NCBI GenBank assembly: GCA_916700875.1 | Contig: CAKAKS010000066.1 | Coordinates: 6,110,243-6,174,242 of the forward strand | Origin: Sebastes aleutianus | Taxonomy: Eukaryota; Chordata; Actinopteri; Perciformes; Sebastidae | Length of the DNA: 64,000 bases | Direction: 5' to 3' | Shown: positions 23,731 through 37,279 of the stretch, in pieces | How the letters are laid out: each line of letters begins with the position of its first letter | Numbering within the stretch: the stretch's first letter is position 1 | Notes under the pieces: model-generated | The model's database searches: none | Seen by the model: the letters and a program-made list of their open reading frames with translations, nothing else | Told to the model about the DNA's origin: nothing | Position numbers and translations under genes: made by a program

Positions 23731-23830
23731 TTAGTGTTGTTACAATACCCAAATTCTGACTTTGATACGATACCCTGCCTAAATATCTCGATACCGATAC
23801 TGAAACGACACCACGGCAACAATCTAAAAC
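23731..23830. mobile_element. Left-end fragment of a hAT-like element
   Basis: It begins TTAGTGTTGTTACAATACCC and contains GATACGATACC and CGATACCGATACTGAAACGA, typical of the 'GTGTTGTAACGATACC' fish family. No matching right end was found nearby. Confidence 0.5.
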
Positions 23831-23839
23831 ATCTGGAGA

Positions 23840-25560
23840 AGTAATGGGAATAATAGACGACAGAACATGGAACTTAAAATCATTTTTTTATCAATCAAAA
23901 ATGTTAAATTGTAAAAATGTTTTCATTAAAAAAAGGAAATGGTTTGCAGTAATCTGATGTCCCCTATACTTAAGTTTATGTGATTTCTTTGATAGTTCAT
24001 TTTATATTTGCATTTATGTTTGATAATGCAGACATGTTTACATTTCATCTCTATTCTTATTTCTTTTTTTCTTATAACTTCTCTATGTTTATATATATTT
24101 TTATTCTAAAATGGAACAACTGTAATTCGCCGGTGGCGCCAGAGTATTGCCCCGTAAAGGCTGCGGGAGATTGTTGTTTGCATGATCCTGTTTAAATCGA
24201 TGTAAAATAAAAACTGTAATAGCTAGAACATTCATTCTTTTTGCAGTGGAAAGCTAAGGTTTTCGCAAAATCATGTTGTAGGCTCATGATAACATCATTA
24301 CGTTACAATACGTGCACTCAATCTGCTCATTAAAAAGAGCATATCTCCAAAACAAAAAAAATGTGCATAGTTCAAATAACTTATGGAGTGTGAAGAAATA
24401 TTTTGTTCATGTTCCTACATTGAGAAATCTTTCGGATCAATATGTTTTGTGTGCTTATTTAGTAATATTTTAAGACAAAACATGTCAGATTTTGATTTTT
24501 TTTTTTTTAATTAATGACACAATTTCAATACTTTTAGCAATTATTATGGTTTACTGACTTATATAACCTTTTAGCGTAGGTTGTACAGATTTTAGAGATA
24601 TGAAGCATTTGAAGATACTCCAAGAAATTACATCACAGTAAGCTGAAATACCAATGTAGGCACTGGGGGACCATTTCTATTGCAGAGTTCACAGGGTTAA
24701 TGACACAAAATGAAGAAGTCTTTTCCTCTTTTACTGACAGTGATTGCTACAAGATACAACCATTGCTTCTTTCAAATTGGAGGGGAACAAGCGAGCAGCA
24801 AAACAGCGCTGCAGCCTCAGTTCTTCCGGATGCCCCCAGACATCAGTGACCACCAGGGTCAGTTTTCAGAGCCGTGCCAAAACAGAGCTGCCGTTTGATG
24901 GAGATGTGGGGAATCTGCTTCAACAGAACCAGACGTCGGCTGAGCAACCCGACCCCCCCGACTCCTAGGTGAACCCGCCAGTCTGCTCAAACAGGAAACA
25001 TTCTCCTCTTCCAGAAAAACGGTAAGATTAGAAACACACGCGCGTCAGATGGGGGAACACGTGTAAAAACTTGGTCGGATGAGGTCATTCTATTCTGTTC
25101 CTTGCTCTCGTCTCCCCTCGCCGCCTCTACCCCCCCCGCCACCTACCTTCCCTGAGGCTACATGTAAAGATTTCTGCATCTGCCCTTCAGCTGTCAATCC
25201 CCTGAGCTGACAGTTGATCTCTCAGAGGAAGCAACGGGTTGAGATGGAACAACTGGAGTAGCTATGAAGATGTCATGAGTTAGAGGATTGTTATTTATTT
25301 CCCCCCTCATAGAATTAGCATTAGACCAAGTGTACACGTCAAAGAAGACCACAAAGAAGGTTACTACTTCCATTCAATTGTCAAGCAAATTTTAGGCACA
25401 TTTTTGAAATTTCCCAAAAAAAGAAGCCGCGTTTCCATCAACTGGTTTGGAACGACTTAACTCTGCTACAGCGTAGATGGGTCAGAAGTTGGCGCTGTAG
25501 GCTACATGAGGCTGTAATCCACCAGTAGAAGAAGTAAAGGTTGCAAACAACACAAGTCGC
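23840..25560. other. Intronic sequence without recognised feature
   Basis: AT-rich to about 24660, then GC-richer to 25280. The 74-codon frame at 24744-24968 is not recognised and lacks convincing splice context. Confidence 0.5.
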
Positions 25561-25567
25561 CTTGGCC

Positions 25568-25609
25568 ATCTAACCCTGATCTAACCCTGATCTAACCCTG
25601 ATCTAACCC
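25568..25609. repeat. Short tandem repeat of an 11-mer ATCTAACCCTG
   Basis: Three full copies plus a partial copy of ATCTAACCCTG. It contains CTAACCC, which resembles but is not the 6-bp vertebrate telomere unit. Confidence 0.9.
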
Positions 25610-25867
25610 ATGTATGTGAGAAAAATGTAGAGAGGTCTTCAGGAATTTGTTTCAATTGGGCAAGTTTTAATTGCTTTTTCATGTCAGCTAGTATTGGCCA
25701 TGTTTCCTGTTGTCCGGAGACCAAGACAAGCATTTGCGCGCTATGGGAATACCCGAAGACGCCAACAGCAGAAACAGCTGATCAGACATGTAAGTTAAAT
25801 GTTTGCTGCCTGGGAATTTATTCAGCAAATGCGTTTCCATATCACATTCAGCGCATCAATTCTTTTT

Positions 25868-26564
25868 CGACAAAGGCATAATAATACGTTAACGCAAAGT
25901 CCTTTTAACGCCATTCATTTCTTTAACGCATTAACGCAATTGATTTTTCGGAGGTTGAAGCGGGCTCAGTTTTAAAGCTAGTGTGAAGATATGAATCTAG
26001 AAAACCTAAGGAATCCATTGGTACTAATCATGTCATACTAGCTTGTCGAGAAGGAGTCTAAATAACGCTTCAAACTTGCAATTCATTTTGGCGAGGAAAA
26101 ACTGGCATGGCCATTTTCAAAGGGGTCCCTTGACCTCTGAACTCAAGATATGTGAATGAAAATGGGTCCTACGGGTACCCACGAGTCTCCCCTTTACAGA
26201 CATGCCCACTTTATGATAATCACATGCAGTTTGGGGCAAGTCATAGTCAAGTCAGCACACTGACACACTGACAGCTGTTGTTGCCTGTTGGGCTGCAGTT
26301 AGCCAAGTTATGATTTGAGCATTTTTTTTTATGCTAAATGCAGTACCTGTGAGGGTTTCTGGACAATATTTGTCATTGTTTTGTGTTGTTAATTGATTTC
26401 TAATTATAAATATATACATATGTTTGCAAAAAGCAGCATATTTGCCCACTCCTAATATGATAAGAGTATTAAATACTTGACAAATCTCCCTTTAAGGTAC
26501 ACTTTGAACACAAAAAAATGTGTGATTAATCTCGATTAAATATTTTAATCAATAGACGGCCCTA
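25868..26564 (+). mobile_element. Near-full-length hAT-like element, family B
   Basis: It aligns through its length with 41762-42435 (for example GGCATGGCCATTTTCAAAGG, AGTCAGCACACTGACACACT). The left terminus is damaged (GACAAAGGCATAATAATACG in place of TAGGGCTGTCAAAG...); the right end reads AATAGACGGCCCTA. No clear duplication. It is non-coding. Confidence 0.82.
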
Positions 26565-27775
26565 ATAAAAACATTTTCTGCCATTTCCATACAGCTTTTC
26601 TAATGCGATACTTCAAAGTGCGCATAAAAATATGTGAATGGAAACCTGGCTATGTGGGAGCAGACTAACAGGTCAACTCCCACCATCACCACCTCTCCCT
26701 ACACGTACAGTGCAGATTTCAAAGCAGCTACCAAAGGAGCATCCGGGGGCCTGACTGACCCCGGGGTCCCTGTGTACACAGTGGCCCCTGTGAGACAGAG
26801 AGGGATGGGAGCTCCCACCTCTGGCCCTCCGTGACAGCACAAGATTGACGAGGAGAGCATGGTCAAAAGGCTCACAGGAGAAAAATAAATATGTCCAAAG
26901 GCCTTTGCTTACCTCGAGCCATGCCCCTCCTCCTGTCAACCACAAGCTCGATGATCTGAGAGTCAGTGTGTGCTGTGTCACCGAGACTCAGAGCTCAAAT
27001 GAGACCGTCCTGCGATGACTACCTCCATAAATCTCTGAGGCATCCAGACAGAACAGCTGAGATTAAAACTGGAAATTGAATTCAACATACACAGTCAACA
27101 GTTTCCCTAAATGTTGTTTGAGTGATTTACAGAACGTTCAGACAAAGCGGGAAGTGATAAAAATATCCTCACATGTACAGTCACATAGAAAAGCATGTGC
27201 CTGAGGAGGCTTATCAGCTTTACTTCCTCGTTTATTAAGGCTACTATTTAACTGCTAGTACAAGGCTATCGGCTCATTAAAAAGAGGGCAATCTTTAAGA
27301 AAATAAAACCTTACAGCCCCTAGCCAAAACACTCTCCATAAAAAGTCCTAGACTTTATTGATCGGCTGCCTCTTATAGGATTGGACATGTTTTAATTGTG
27401 CTTCACTGAAAGACCTGCCGAGACATTACCTCACTGTTGTTGTGAAAGCTGATTAGCTAGGCTTTATGTAAATGAGAAACACTGCCGTATATAAATATCG
27501 CTGAAGACATAGCCGGACCTTTTTTTTTTTGTCCAGATGAACGTCTCCTTCTAAGATGCATGACCGAAAGAAGGAAAAAACAGCCCCCCCACCCCAAGGC
27601 CTCCAGTTTGAAAAAGACGTCCAGACATTTAATGGGTGACATAACTGGGCCTCCTGGCAGCCGACCAGAGCTCAAGCACACAAGAACAGAAGCTGAAGGC
27701 TCTACTGCTGGTCTACCAGTACTTGTGTAAGGAGGATAGGTCAGGGCAGCTCCTTAACTCTACAGACGCTGAACT
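26565..27775. other. Intronic sequence without recognised feature
   Basis: Unique-looking; the minus-strand 102-codon frame (26673-26981) shows no recognised motif. Confidence 0.5.
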
Positions 27776-27779
27776 TAAA

Positions 27780-28130
27780 CCTGCAGTAGGCAGAATATTT
27801 TTGGCATCATTGGGCAACAAAATTCCATAATAACCTTGCAGCATATTGTAATTATTGTAATTCAAGTGTGTTCTGAGAGAAAACTAGACTTCTGCACCTC
27901 CTCATGGCTCTGTTGTCAGGCTTTAAAAAATCTTGACTTTAGCCAATCACAGGCATTTACTTCACAACAAGTCGTTGCCAGGCACTTATCGTTAATCTCA
28001 GCCAATTATCCATTTCTTCAATGCAAACTGACAATTCAGATACCACATGATACCAACGTTGTTTTACTATTGGCTCAGAAGCTTTGTTAGAAGTGGGAAC
28101 CAAACGTTAGATATCGTCCATAGAGATAAA
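27780..28130. repeat. Teleost dispersed repeat (CCTGCAGTAGGCAGAATATT type)
   Basis: CCTGCAGTAGGCAGAATATT, GAGAAAACTAGACTTCTGCA and GCCAATCACAGGCA are phrases of a common fish element. The boundaries are approximate; class unknown. Confidence 0.5.
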
Positions 28131-29039
28131 CAAAACGTTCATTTTGGACCTGCCAACATTTTTTTAATTATTAATTCACAATCATATTTTTTCAGGAAAA
28201 GCCATACTTTTATTCAGCACATTTTTAAAGGCTCTGTAAATGTATTATTTTTAAAATAATATTTGTCTACATAAAAATATTATTAATAAGCCCTTTAATA
28301 GCATTTAGCCTCATGTAAATGATGGGGGAGCTCATATTCAGAAGAACATCCGTGGAATGAAAGGAAAATACTGCAGTTCCCTTTTCCTCCAATCTTTTCC
28401 TTCAAACAATGCTCAAAGTCATACCACATGCAGCCTAACCAACACCACCATGGAGCCTGCTGACCTCAAGTGACCGTCTGTTGATTTGCATACTGTTAAC
28501 ACATGACATGTCCGTGGATGTTTGAACAGCACATAAACGGAAAAAAGATGAAGGCCGCTACAAACTGAGGGGTTCAGTTGGAGTTGAAATATTCAGAGGA
28601 AAAAACTGTTTTGTCAATGAGTCAGAAGCCGTCCTGTTGCAAATTCACCTGACGTAGTTGGACAGAACAGGAGCCAGGCTCTTTTTAGAAAACCACTTTG
28701 TATTTTTAGAGGTAATAAATGTGGGTTAGAGGGAAGCCGCCACCACCGCAGCAGACTAGTTCGTGTTTCACTCTCGTACTCTCTGGCTACTGTCGAGACA
28801 CCACAGGATAGGAAAATGGGCAGTGGCATGACAGCATGTTCCAAATTGAGGTACCCCAACAAGCTTCCAGTTTCTATGGTGTGGTTTTCTCCCCGCTTCA
28901 GTTGTGAAATAGCTACTAAACATTGGGGTCGTCAAAGGATACATGCAGCCTACAAATATTCCTGCTGAGTATTTAGATTTGAAATGTCTAATCTGCAAGT
29001 ATGATATGCTGCATGTAGGGGCACTTTGATTTTCTGCTT

Positions 29040-29790
29040 AAGGCTGGCCCACACTAAAAGGTTTTACAAATCTTAACAGTTGTTGAAAATGTGAGCGAGC
29101 CCACACATCACGACATGTTATGTTCAATTTAACAGTTTCGTTCCTGTAGTGTGTGGTGAGCAACGATTTGGCCAAAACAGCACAGCACACACACACACTA
29201 ATGGTACACGTCCACAGCCTCCGTCCTTTCCACGCTTCCCTTCGAGAGACGGAGCATCACATTGGTTGCATAAAGTTGAGGTCTAGGCTACTTTGTGCAA
29301 ATTACGGGCGTCCGTCGCGTCTCGCCGTCCCTGGAAACTCCTGAGAAACTTTTGAACTAAGCCTTGTCGATCCAAAATAAAGACAGATTCCGCAACTGCA
29401 TGGCTTATTTCTCGCATAAAATGTTTTCAGAAACACATTGCGTTGATTTAAGAGGAGAAAGTTTCCAAATGAGCTGCAATGTTGGTTCCGGTTTGAAAGC
29501 TGGGAGCAGCAGCCCACGAGGGAAAGCGTTCGTCCAATCAGGTGCAGAGTGCCTTGTGTCTAGTGGCAGCCCATCAACCCTCCAAAACTGGGAAGTGAAG
29601 CAATAAAAAACGCCCCTGTGGACACGTACCATAACAAGAGTCCCGACTCTCAAAAATGCAAATCTCTTGTATTCAAACGTGACTTTAGAGTAAACAAACA
29701 TGGCGGACGACGGGAAGGAAGAATTAGCGATGTTAGTTTTGCACTACTTTGTACTGAAAATTCACGAAGAAAAAAAGAAAGAAATATAGA
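29040..29790 (+). mobile_element. Degraded DNA transposon, possibly PIF/Harbinger
   Basis: The left part (GGCTGGCCCACACTAAAAGG) resembles a fish DNA-element terminus. At 29701 a 30-codon frame starts MADDGKEELAMLVLHYFVLK and ends in a Lys-rich run, recalling the N-terminus of Harbinger-type transposases before their basic segment. No intact transposase follows and the right end is not resolved. Confidence 0.4.
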
Positions 29791-29907
29791 TTAAGTCATG
29801 GAGACATATTAAATAAACACTTGTGTTGTTGCCACAAATCATTTCTGTCAACCAATTCTGAGCTCCATCTTACTACGACTTTATGCTTCGTGCATCCCTA
29901 ATTTTAT

Positions 29908-29991
29908 AGACCAAACAACTAATCGATTAATCGGCAAAATAATCGACAGATTAATCTACAATGAAAATAATCGTTAGTTGCAGCCCTAAAT
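29908..29991 (-). mobile_element. End fragment of family A hAT-like element
   Basis: It reads TTTATAGACCAAACAACTAATCGATT through to GTTAGTTGCAGCCCTA, the same end as in 5682-6017. The other half is missing. Confidence 0.75.
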
Positions 29992-31129
29992 TATAGTGCT
30001 GTGTTTTATAGGTAGTAAGTGTCACCTGAACTGGGCTTACATCGTTCCCACATTTTGCACTTTGGCAAAAAAAAGTGGGTGTTTATGTGGAAACTTTTGG
30101 CTAAAGGAAATCTGTTGCCAAGATGTAGCTGTGCAGGCTACCCACAGCCTGCCTAATTCTTAAGTACACTTTGTTTAGCAGAAGCCTCAGACACACAAAC
30201 ATGTGCACTTACAATAAAAACCAACGCAGAGGGTCGTGTCCTTGCTCAACACGCCTGTGGCGCGGCACACTTCCTCTTGCAAGGTAGGTTACACTTCAAC
30301 TGATATGCCTGAACCGTTTGCGCTCGGCCCAGCGATGGTGTTAATGAGCGTAATAATGCCCGTTAAAAACTGCAGTATCACATTTACCTCCTGGCATTTC
30401 CAATAGCCGGGGCACACCAAAAGGCAAAACCATGACTTCCTCCTTCAGCTGCCAATTAACACAAGCTGGGCATCTTGATTTCCCAGCAACAGTGGAGCTC
30501 GCAAAGGAAATGAGAGAGGAGGAGGAGAAAAGGGAAAGGACATCCGAGACACTTGCCTCTGGGAGTCATAGACAGACAGACAGACACGGGACACGGACGG
30601 GCAAGCAGGCCGTTTTTATTTTTCCAGACCAAGTGTCGGGACAACACTTGTGTGCATGGCTCACTCCTGACCTTTGAAAATGACAGTCCTTTATATGGGC
30701 GTCCCGACGGAGGAGCGGCGCTAACAGATATGTGTGTAATACACACCGGCCACAGTCATAACACAGGCCTGCAAACCCAGGGGTGAGCGGAGGGTGGGAG
30801 CCGAGAAGGGCATGCAGGAAGGCAGTCCGTCAGGGCTGGAAGGAAGGGTAGAGGGGAGCGGGGGGTGGAGGGGAGGGTGTACGGGCAAAAGGGGGGATGG
30901 AAGGGGCACATTCATTCATCCTCATTCATCTTCTCCCCCCTTCAGTTGTTGTTGTTATTTGCCGCTTTGAAGCTGGATGGGGGGTGCACGGTGGGACACA
31001 GTGTGGCTCAGTACAGTGAGGGACGGGGGTGTGTGGGGCGCACTGCATGCCATTCTCGTTAAGGGGTGAGAGAGACATGCTAGACACACAAGGCTGCTCG
31101 CTGGACTCTTCCCATGCTTAGTTGTTACC

Positions 31130-31500
31130 GCGCCAACCACAGACGGCTTCGGGCCCGGGTCCCCGCCACACCTCATCTAGCCGCCCATCAGTCTTTATTC
31201 TGCTTCATAACAACACAACACATATTTCAGACCGAGACGTGCGGTTGCTCGAGTCCTCCTGATGTTTTGATAACACCTCCTCCGCCTTCAGCCTTCTTCT
31301 AACCGCCGCCGCTGCCGCCACCTCGCCTCTCGTGGCAGCACATCTTCCTCCCCCGAGGCGCGATGATACCGGAGGCACGATGCTTGTCACTACAGGCATG
31401 ATTGACTGGTTTTCTTAAAACCTTAATTGCAAGATAAAGCAAACAAAATGCGGATTTGGCAGCGAGCGCCGACCGTGATACGCTTAGAACTGTGGCCGCG
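31130..31500. promoter_or_regulatory. CpG-dense intronic patch (candidate CpG island)
   Basis: By eye more than 20 CpG dinucleotides fall in about 370 bp, including CCGCCGCTGCCGCCACCTCG, GAGGCGCGATGATACCGG and GTGGCCGCGGGTGATG, against CpG-poor surroundings. It is not recognised as a repeat. It could be an alternative promoter, an enhancer, or an old CpG-rich transposon. No TATA box or splice donor was assigned. Confidence 0.35.
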
Positions 31501-32018
31501 GGTGATGAAATACAAGATTTACTGCACTTCAAAAATGATGGCCAACTAAGGACACTAAACAGGTGCCATTCATTACCCCCGCATCAGAAATAGATCCCTG
31601 TACAAACACAGACACCTACACACACACACACACATATACACTGAAAGTGTACACTGGAACATTTGGGGGATACGCGTCACTCCCATTCCACGCCTCGACA
31701 ACGCACATCCAGTTGTGTGGAATGTTTTCGATGCAGTTGAATATGTCTACCGTTGACTTCAACGTCTTAAAACGCGATATCACACAGACCTACTGGACTG
31801 AAATGACAGACGTACAGCAATAATAAGATGACCCTGTCTACACCAGCTCAACATCCCGTCTGGTGAAGCAGACCGTGTCTTACTTAAGTCGACAAAACAA
31901 CCCACAACCCATTATGCCTGCGTGTCTGTGTGTGTACGGGGAGGCCCTGTTTTAAAGCTGATTTGCTTGTCACTGTTTTGCAGGCATATCATCCCCTTAT
32001 TCTGAAGCAACATCCTCC

Positions 32019-32049
<31 letters not shown>

Positions 32050-32060
32050 CCTCTCTCTCC
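32019..32060. repeat. (CT)n microsatellite
   Basis: Pyrimidine tract of CT units with TTTC and CCC interruptions. Confidence 0.92.
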
Positions 32061-33199
32061 GATCACCCCCACTACCCAATTCATTCATCCCACTTCTGTC
32101 TGTCTGGCCCTCGTTTCAGAGCTCGAACACTATTGCCCTGACGCTAAGGTGTCTGGACAAGGAGACAAGCTGGAACACACACACACACGCACACACAGGA
32201 AGCCAGAGTGAAGTTAGAGCGCCCCCCAGCTTTCTGCCAAAACACACTGCATCCAATGCATTGCAAAAGGAGAAGCAATGCATTGCGGTGATTGAGTTAC
32301 TGTAACTGAATTCATGATCTTCTAAAATAAAAAAAAAACTTAAAATATTTTCAACAAAAGAAACAAAATGAACAAAATACAATATGATAAATATAAAATA
32401 TTGCATTCCTGGTACATCAAACTCTTTCTCTCTTGAGTGATCCATAACATCCATACTTGCCAACCTTCCTGATTTTCCCGGGAGACTCCCATTTTTCATT
32501 GCCCTCCCAGGGTTACAGTTCTCCCGTATTTCTCCTGATTTATGTCATATTTTCACACCTTTTTTCATTTCATTACCACAACCTGTTTCTGGCACTGTAC
32601 AGCATCTATAAGCCCGACTGTTTTCCACCCGAATGACAATACAGCTACACTAAATGTCGTTCCCTGGTAGAAGAGAGCTGCTCGTGACGCAACTCGGTTT
32701 GAGCTGCGCCCGCCGCCGTCACATCACAACGTTTATGCCAGAGATTCACACAACTTCACGCCAGAGGGGGGAATTATTCTGTATTCTTTCTTTGACAACG
32801 CTGTTGCAGCATTTTAATTCTATAAAAGTCACCAGAATGCAGGAAACAAAGTCTCTGAAACTCTAATTTTTTGGGGGAGGACCCCCAGACCCACCGCTTT
32901 GGTTTAGAAATCCCCCCTTATTTCTGAGCTCTTAAGTTTGGCAACATATGTGAACATCTGAAACACGGGACAGAGCCTGCCTGAAACACCAAAACATTTC
33001 CACAAGAAACAGCTTCGTCACAGTGAACACTGTTTTCCAAAAACAAACTGTAAACAGCTGAGCGCCGCCTGTTATTTAGGAGCGGAGGTGCAAGGTGGAG
33101 TTTCATCTGACTGACGGAGGTGATGTGACCAACTGACCGTCTGGAGCGTAAAGTCCACTTTTTAAGAGACAACCAAGACAGGTCTAGACTACAGGGCAA

Positions 33200-36100
33200 G
33201 ATTTTTGAACAACAGACTGGAGCGACCCCCTCCTGCTTCCCCCTCCCGCTCCCCCCGCTCCCCTTCCCAGTGTTGGCCTTCTCCTATCTGGCCTGACATG
33301 GTAGCTTGTGACCCTGCGTGGTTGAGGAGGAGGCCAGATCAAAGGCGGAGGAGCAGCCTTGGAAAAACATTTGGGCTGAGAATGGACGGGATATCTGTCA
33401 GGAAGCCTTTCCCACTGGGCTCACTAGTGCTAGGGCCCGGGGATCGGGTTACCACCCAAAAAACGCCGACATGAAAGAGGGGGCGACGCTAATCCGCATA
33501 CATGGGGCTCTCTGTCTGTCCTCCACTCCACCACCACCACTACCAATAATGTATCCCGTCTTCCCCTCTGCTCCTCACCCTCTAAACTCTTGCAGTATCT
33601 CCGTGTCACCCCCAAACTACACCAGCCTAACACGCCCCCAAGACTCTATGCACCACCACCTCACCCTCATCCCCAACCCTTCACCCCAAAAACACTCAAG
33701 CTTCATCACAGAGGATTAACAGGAAACCCTGACACAAGCCATTGTTAGGGAGGCAGAGGGGGCTTGGGTGGTTTTGCCACCCCGAGTGGGTCTTTTTCTT
33801 TTTTTTTCACTGGGGTTGTGATGCTTTTTAGAGAAGGAGACTGGGGCACTTCATGGCCTCAGCCTTCTTACAAACCTCCCTGACGTTCACAAACAACCAC
33901 TTCCACAACTTCTCCCCCCAGTTGCATAGACGGGGCCCGGTGGTGGGCAAGAGTTGTTCAGAGCTAAGAAATGAAGGATGGAGAGAAAAAGAGAGGAGTA
34001 GGGGAGGGTGCATTTGTAAGGAGCGCTCAGGATGAGGATAGTGTATATGTGTGTATTTGTGAGGCAGGGAGGGTGGTGGGGGGGGGGATGGGTGTCGCTG
34101 CTGTAAATCTTGATGCCACTGACAGGAAGACTGTTGCGGACCATTACCATAAATCTGACAAACGCTAATTTGATGGGAGGCTGTATCTGTCTGGTCAGGG
34201 ACCAGTCTAGACGGTCCTATTGAGGGGTCCTACAGTGTAGCCCTGTTTGTTTCCAGCACCATCTGGATGTGGCAGTAAGTGCCCGCTGCTGTGGTTCACA
34301 TGCACGCACACATGCAGACACACAGAGTACACAGAGTGCACCATTCCTAAAGCCAGTGCAGAGGCTTTGACCTTTATATGCCTGAACAATGACATGCATT
34401 TATTTTTTTAATGTATCACTGCAGGTTAAATCCTACAACAACAGGTTACCCATAATATCTTTATGTAAAGATGTTAGTCCCCATAAGAGCCATTGCACAT
34501 AGTGACTTTTTTTAAACTCAGATTTTATACATATATTGGTGTGTTTTTATATTCTGACAGTTTTCCTAAAATTACATTTAAAAAAATTGCAATATATCGC
34601 CTTGCTTTCAGTATTGCAATATATTGAATTGTTACCCCCGTATCATGATACGTATCGTATCGCCAGATCCTTGCCAATACACAGTCCTAGCCTACAGCAC
34701 AGTACACACTCAACCGTCTACATATTTCCTGGTTTAATGAGCTTTACTTTACTGTAGTGCATGATACTGTACTCATTTTGTACAAAAGCTGCCATTTGTC
34801 AGGTTAAAGCAAACCTACCCCACCTACACCCTCCGAACTGTGTCTACAAGGACATGTACTGATTCATACGGACTACCTCAGAGACAAACTGATGCTTAAG
34901 AGGCCACAAAAAGACTGCATCTTGAAAGAGAAACAATAATATCCCCGATCAGAAGCAAGAAGAAATCTGCCCTTTTGAATGTTTTACAGCCTCCAGAACT
35001 CTGAAGCTTGTATCAAAAATAATGTCTGCTCATACCTGGACTAGTTTCAAAAACAGTTAATACATTAAACACACCTCATAGTTAGTTGAGCAAAAATAGA
35101 TTTTCTTTTGAGTTATTTCCCATTTATTGGAAAGAACACGTTCCCCCTCTCAATCTCGACAAGCCGGACGGGACTGGAGTTCACCTGAGGAGAACCTGGG
35201 ACGGATCCAAGATCTCTGAAGGGTCCAGCCAGCTCTGCGCAGACTGCATGTTTGTCCCATTCAGAGGGGCCAGGACTGAGCCGCAGTGCAGACTGGGGTT
35301 GAACAATGTTTCCCTATAGCTTACAACTTTTGTTTCTTACAAATGTACGAATGCCCCCTCATCAACAAAGATCATAATAGATGTGGAGTGTTTTCAAAGA
35401 GCTCGCTCGTATGACGGGTAGAAGATGAAACAGTTTGATGGGTAAGATATTGATAGGAGAAATATAATCCAAACAGCAGGTCCACCAGACATGCTGAGGG
35501 GACTGAGGGGCCACAGCTTTTCTCCCCCCCCCCCCCCGACACATTTATCTGTCTGGAGCCTACCTTGGAGCTCCAGTGTGCTTCACGACATTTACTGGAA
35601 AAGTACATTAGGTAGAGAATGAGGGGGACGGCATTAAGAGGCCCACCCACAGGACTGTTTTCATGTTACCCTCTTTTTGTAGAAGAAAGCAAGAGGCTGA
35701 GGTGGTGGCAAGGCAGCTGCATTCACAGACAGAAGACACCTTTGCTCCACGGGACATCCAGAGGGTAGATAAGGGGGCCACAGAATTGAGGGGTCGAGGG
35801 GGTACCACTGGGCGCCATTATGGTATATAAATCTTGTAACTGGGAAGGGTGATTAGCTTGGCTGCATTAGCATACGGCGGCGGCGAAACTTTGGTTTCCT
35901 GGGCACAGTGTAGGGCAAAAAGATGTTTTTCCGCACCCATGTAGAGGATCAAAGCTTGAGGGGCCCCCTTTTGAAGGCCCTGAAACCAGTGTGCAAGAAC
36001 CAAGGGGGGTGGGGGGCGCCCCATCTCATAGACATAAAAAGGGTGGGTGGATGGGGAGGGCACTTGTCCCACTTACATCAGTTATGGCACATTTTCATAC

Positions 36101-36640
36101 AGCATCTATCTATCGACGACTAACTCAATTTTTGATAAAAACAAATCTTAGGGCCCCCGTTCTCCCTGAAACAAGTGTGGGAAAGTTTCAAGCTTAAGGA
36201 CATTGTCATTAAATGTGAAAGACCCCTCCCCATCAACTATTTCTAGGCCCCTTTGAGACAAAAAAAAACCTGATGGGGACCAAGCGAACAATAAATCTGT
36301 TTTTATACATTGTGCGGTAGCCGAGAATTAGGTTGATGAGTGGGGGGGACAAACTGGAAAAGCCTTTTCAATGCAAATAGATTCTCACAGGATATGGAAA
36401 ATCTTTGATTCTTTATTAGAGCGAACTATCCCTCACGTCACATCATACAAACAAGGCCTCAATGATCATTCATAACATCCCCAATGATCTCGTTGAACAC
36501 GCCAAAGTGTGCGGATTAAGAGGGAGCAGAAGAAAAGCTGTTTTTGGCAATCTATGACAAACTATAGACAAGGAGAGAGAATCCCTCTGTTCTACAAACC
36601 CTGAGCGGGGATGGTAGATAGATCGGCCTCTGGAGGCTAT
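33200..36640. promoter_or_regulatory. GC-rich candidate regulatory block in intron 1
   Basis: A long GC-rich, mostly non-repetitive stretch with many G- and C-runs and recurrent TGAGGGG/CCCCTCA motifs, for example near 34218, 35500, 35620, 35785, 35955 and 36222. The part at 36140-36640 looks particularly unlike decayed repeat. A small element end (34587-34690) lies inside it. Open frames in it (up to 133 codons) show no recognised domain and no biased third positions. Conservation untested. Confidence 0.3.
34587..34690. mobile_element. Right-end fragment of a hAT-like element
   Basis: GCAATATATCGCC repeated as GCAATATATTG, then CGTATCGTATCGCCAGATCC and TTGCCAATACACAGTCCTA, a terminus I recognise from fish hAT-like elements. 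The left end is absent. Confidence 0.55.
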
Positions 36641-37279
36641 TAAGACCAACAAAAATGGAAAAGCCATTAATAGGAACCGCAAACAGTGACGCCAAGAAGA
36701 GAACAGAGGGACATTTTCAGGAAGAGAAGCGTCATGACCCTCGAGTATTGTCAGACGTTAAGGGAGCTTCAGCAGCATCAGAAGAAATTAGTCATAACGC
36801 ATCAAAGACAGCTGGATATGGGATAAGTGCTGCGTGACGTTTGACAACTTCTTGTAACAGATGGCTTTTGTCTCCAACCCAACATATGCCGGTGTCTCAA
36901 GTAATTGTGACAAAATGTGGGCTACTCTTTTTTTACTGTGCATATCCTTTCTGTAATATTTCACAGGTGCTACAGAGACCTACACTTATACAGAGAGGTG
37001 AAACTCTACATGTGTGCAACTGCTACAGTACGTCCTCTCAGGTCAGGAAGACCCTTTCAGTATCTCGTATCCAGATGGACCGTGTCTGTGTCCACACCTG
37101 GCACTAGAATGCGTCTCAAATTCATCAGAGTGACCACTCGTTTTCCTTTTATCTATGGGAAACTGAAACCGTTACTGAACAGCAGAAGCACTTTTACATA
37201 TGGCAATACAACTAGAGATGGGCACTGGAGCTTTAGACTTCAGCCAGTCTAATGCATTGTTGAGCTATAATACCAAAAC

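Noticed and set aside
25568..25609. Interstitial telomere repeat
   Set aside because: The unit is an 11-mer (ATCTAACCCTG), not TTAGGG/CCCTAA.
33318..33719. 133-codon open frame in the GC-rich block
   Set aside because: It is proline/serine rich because of C-runs, has no domain, and overlapping frames on both strands are equally open.
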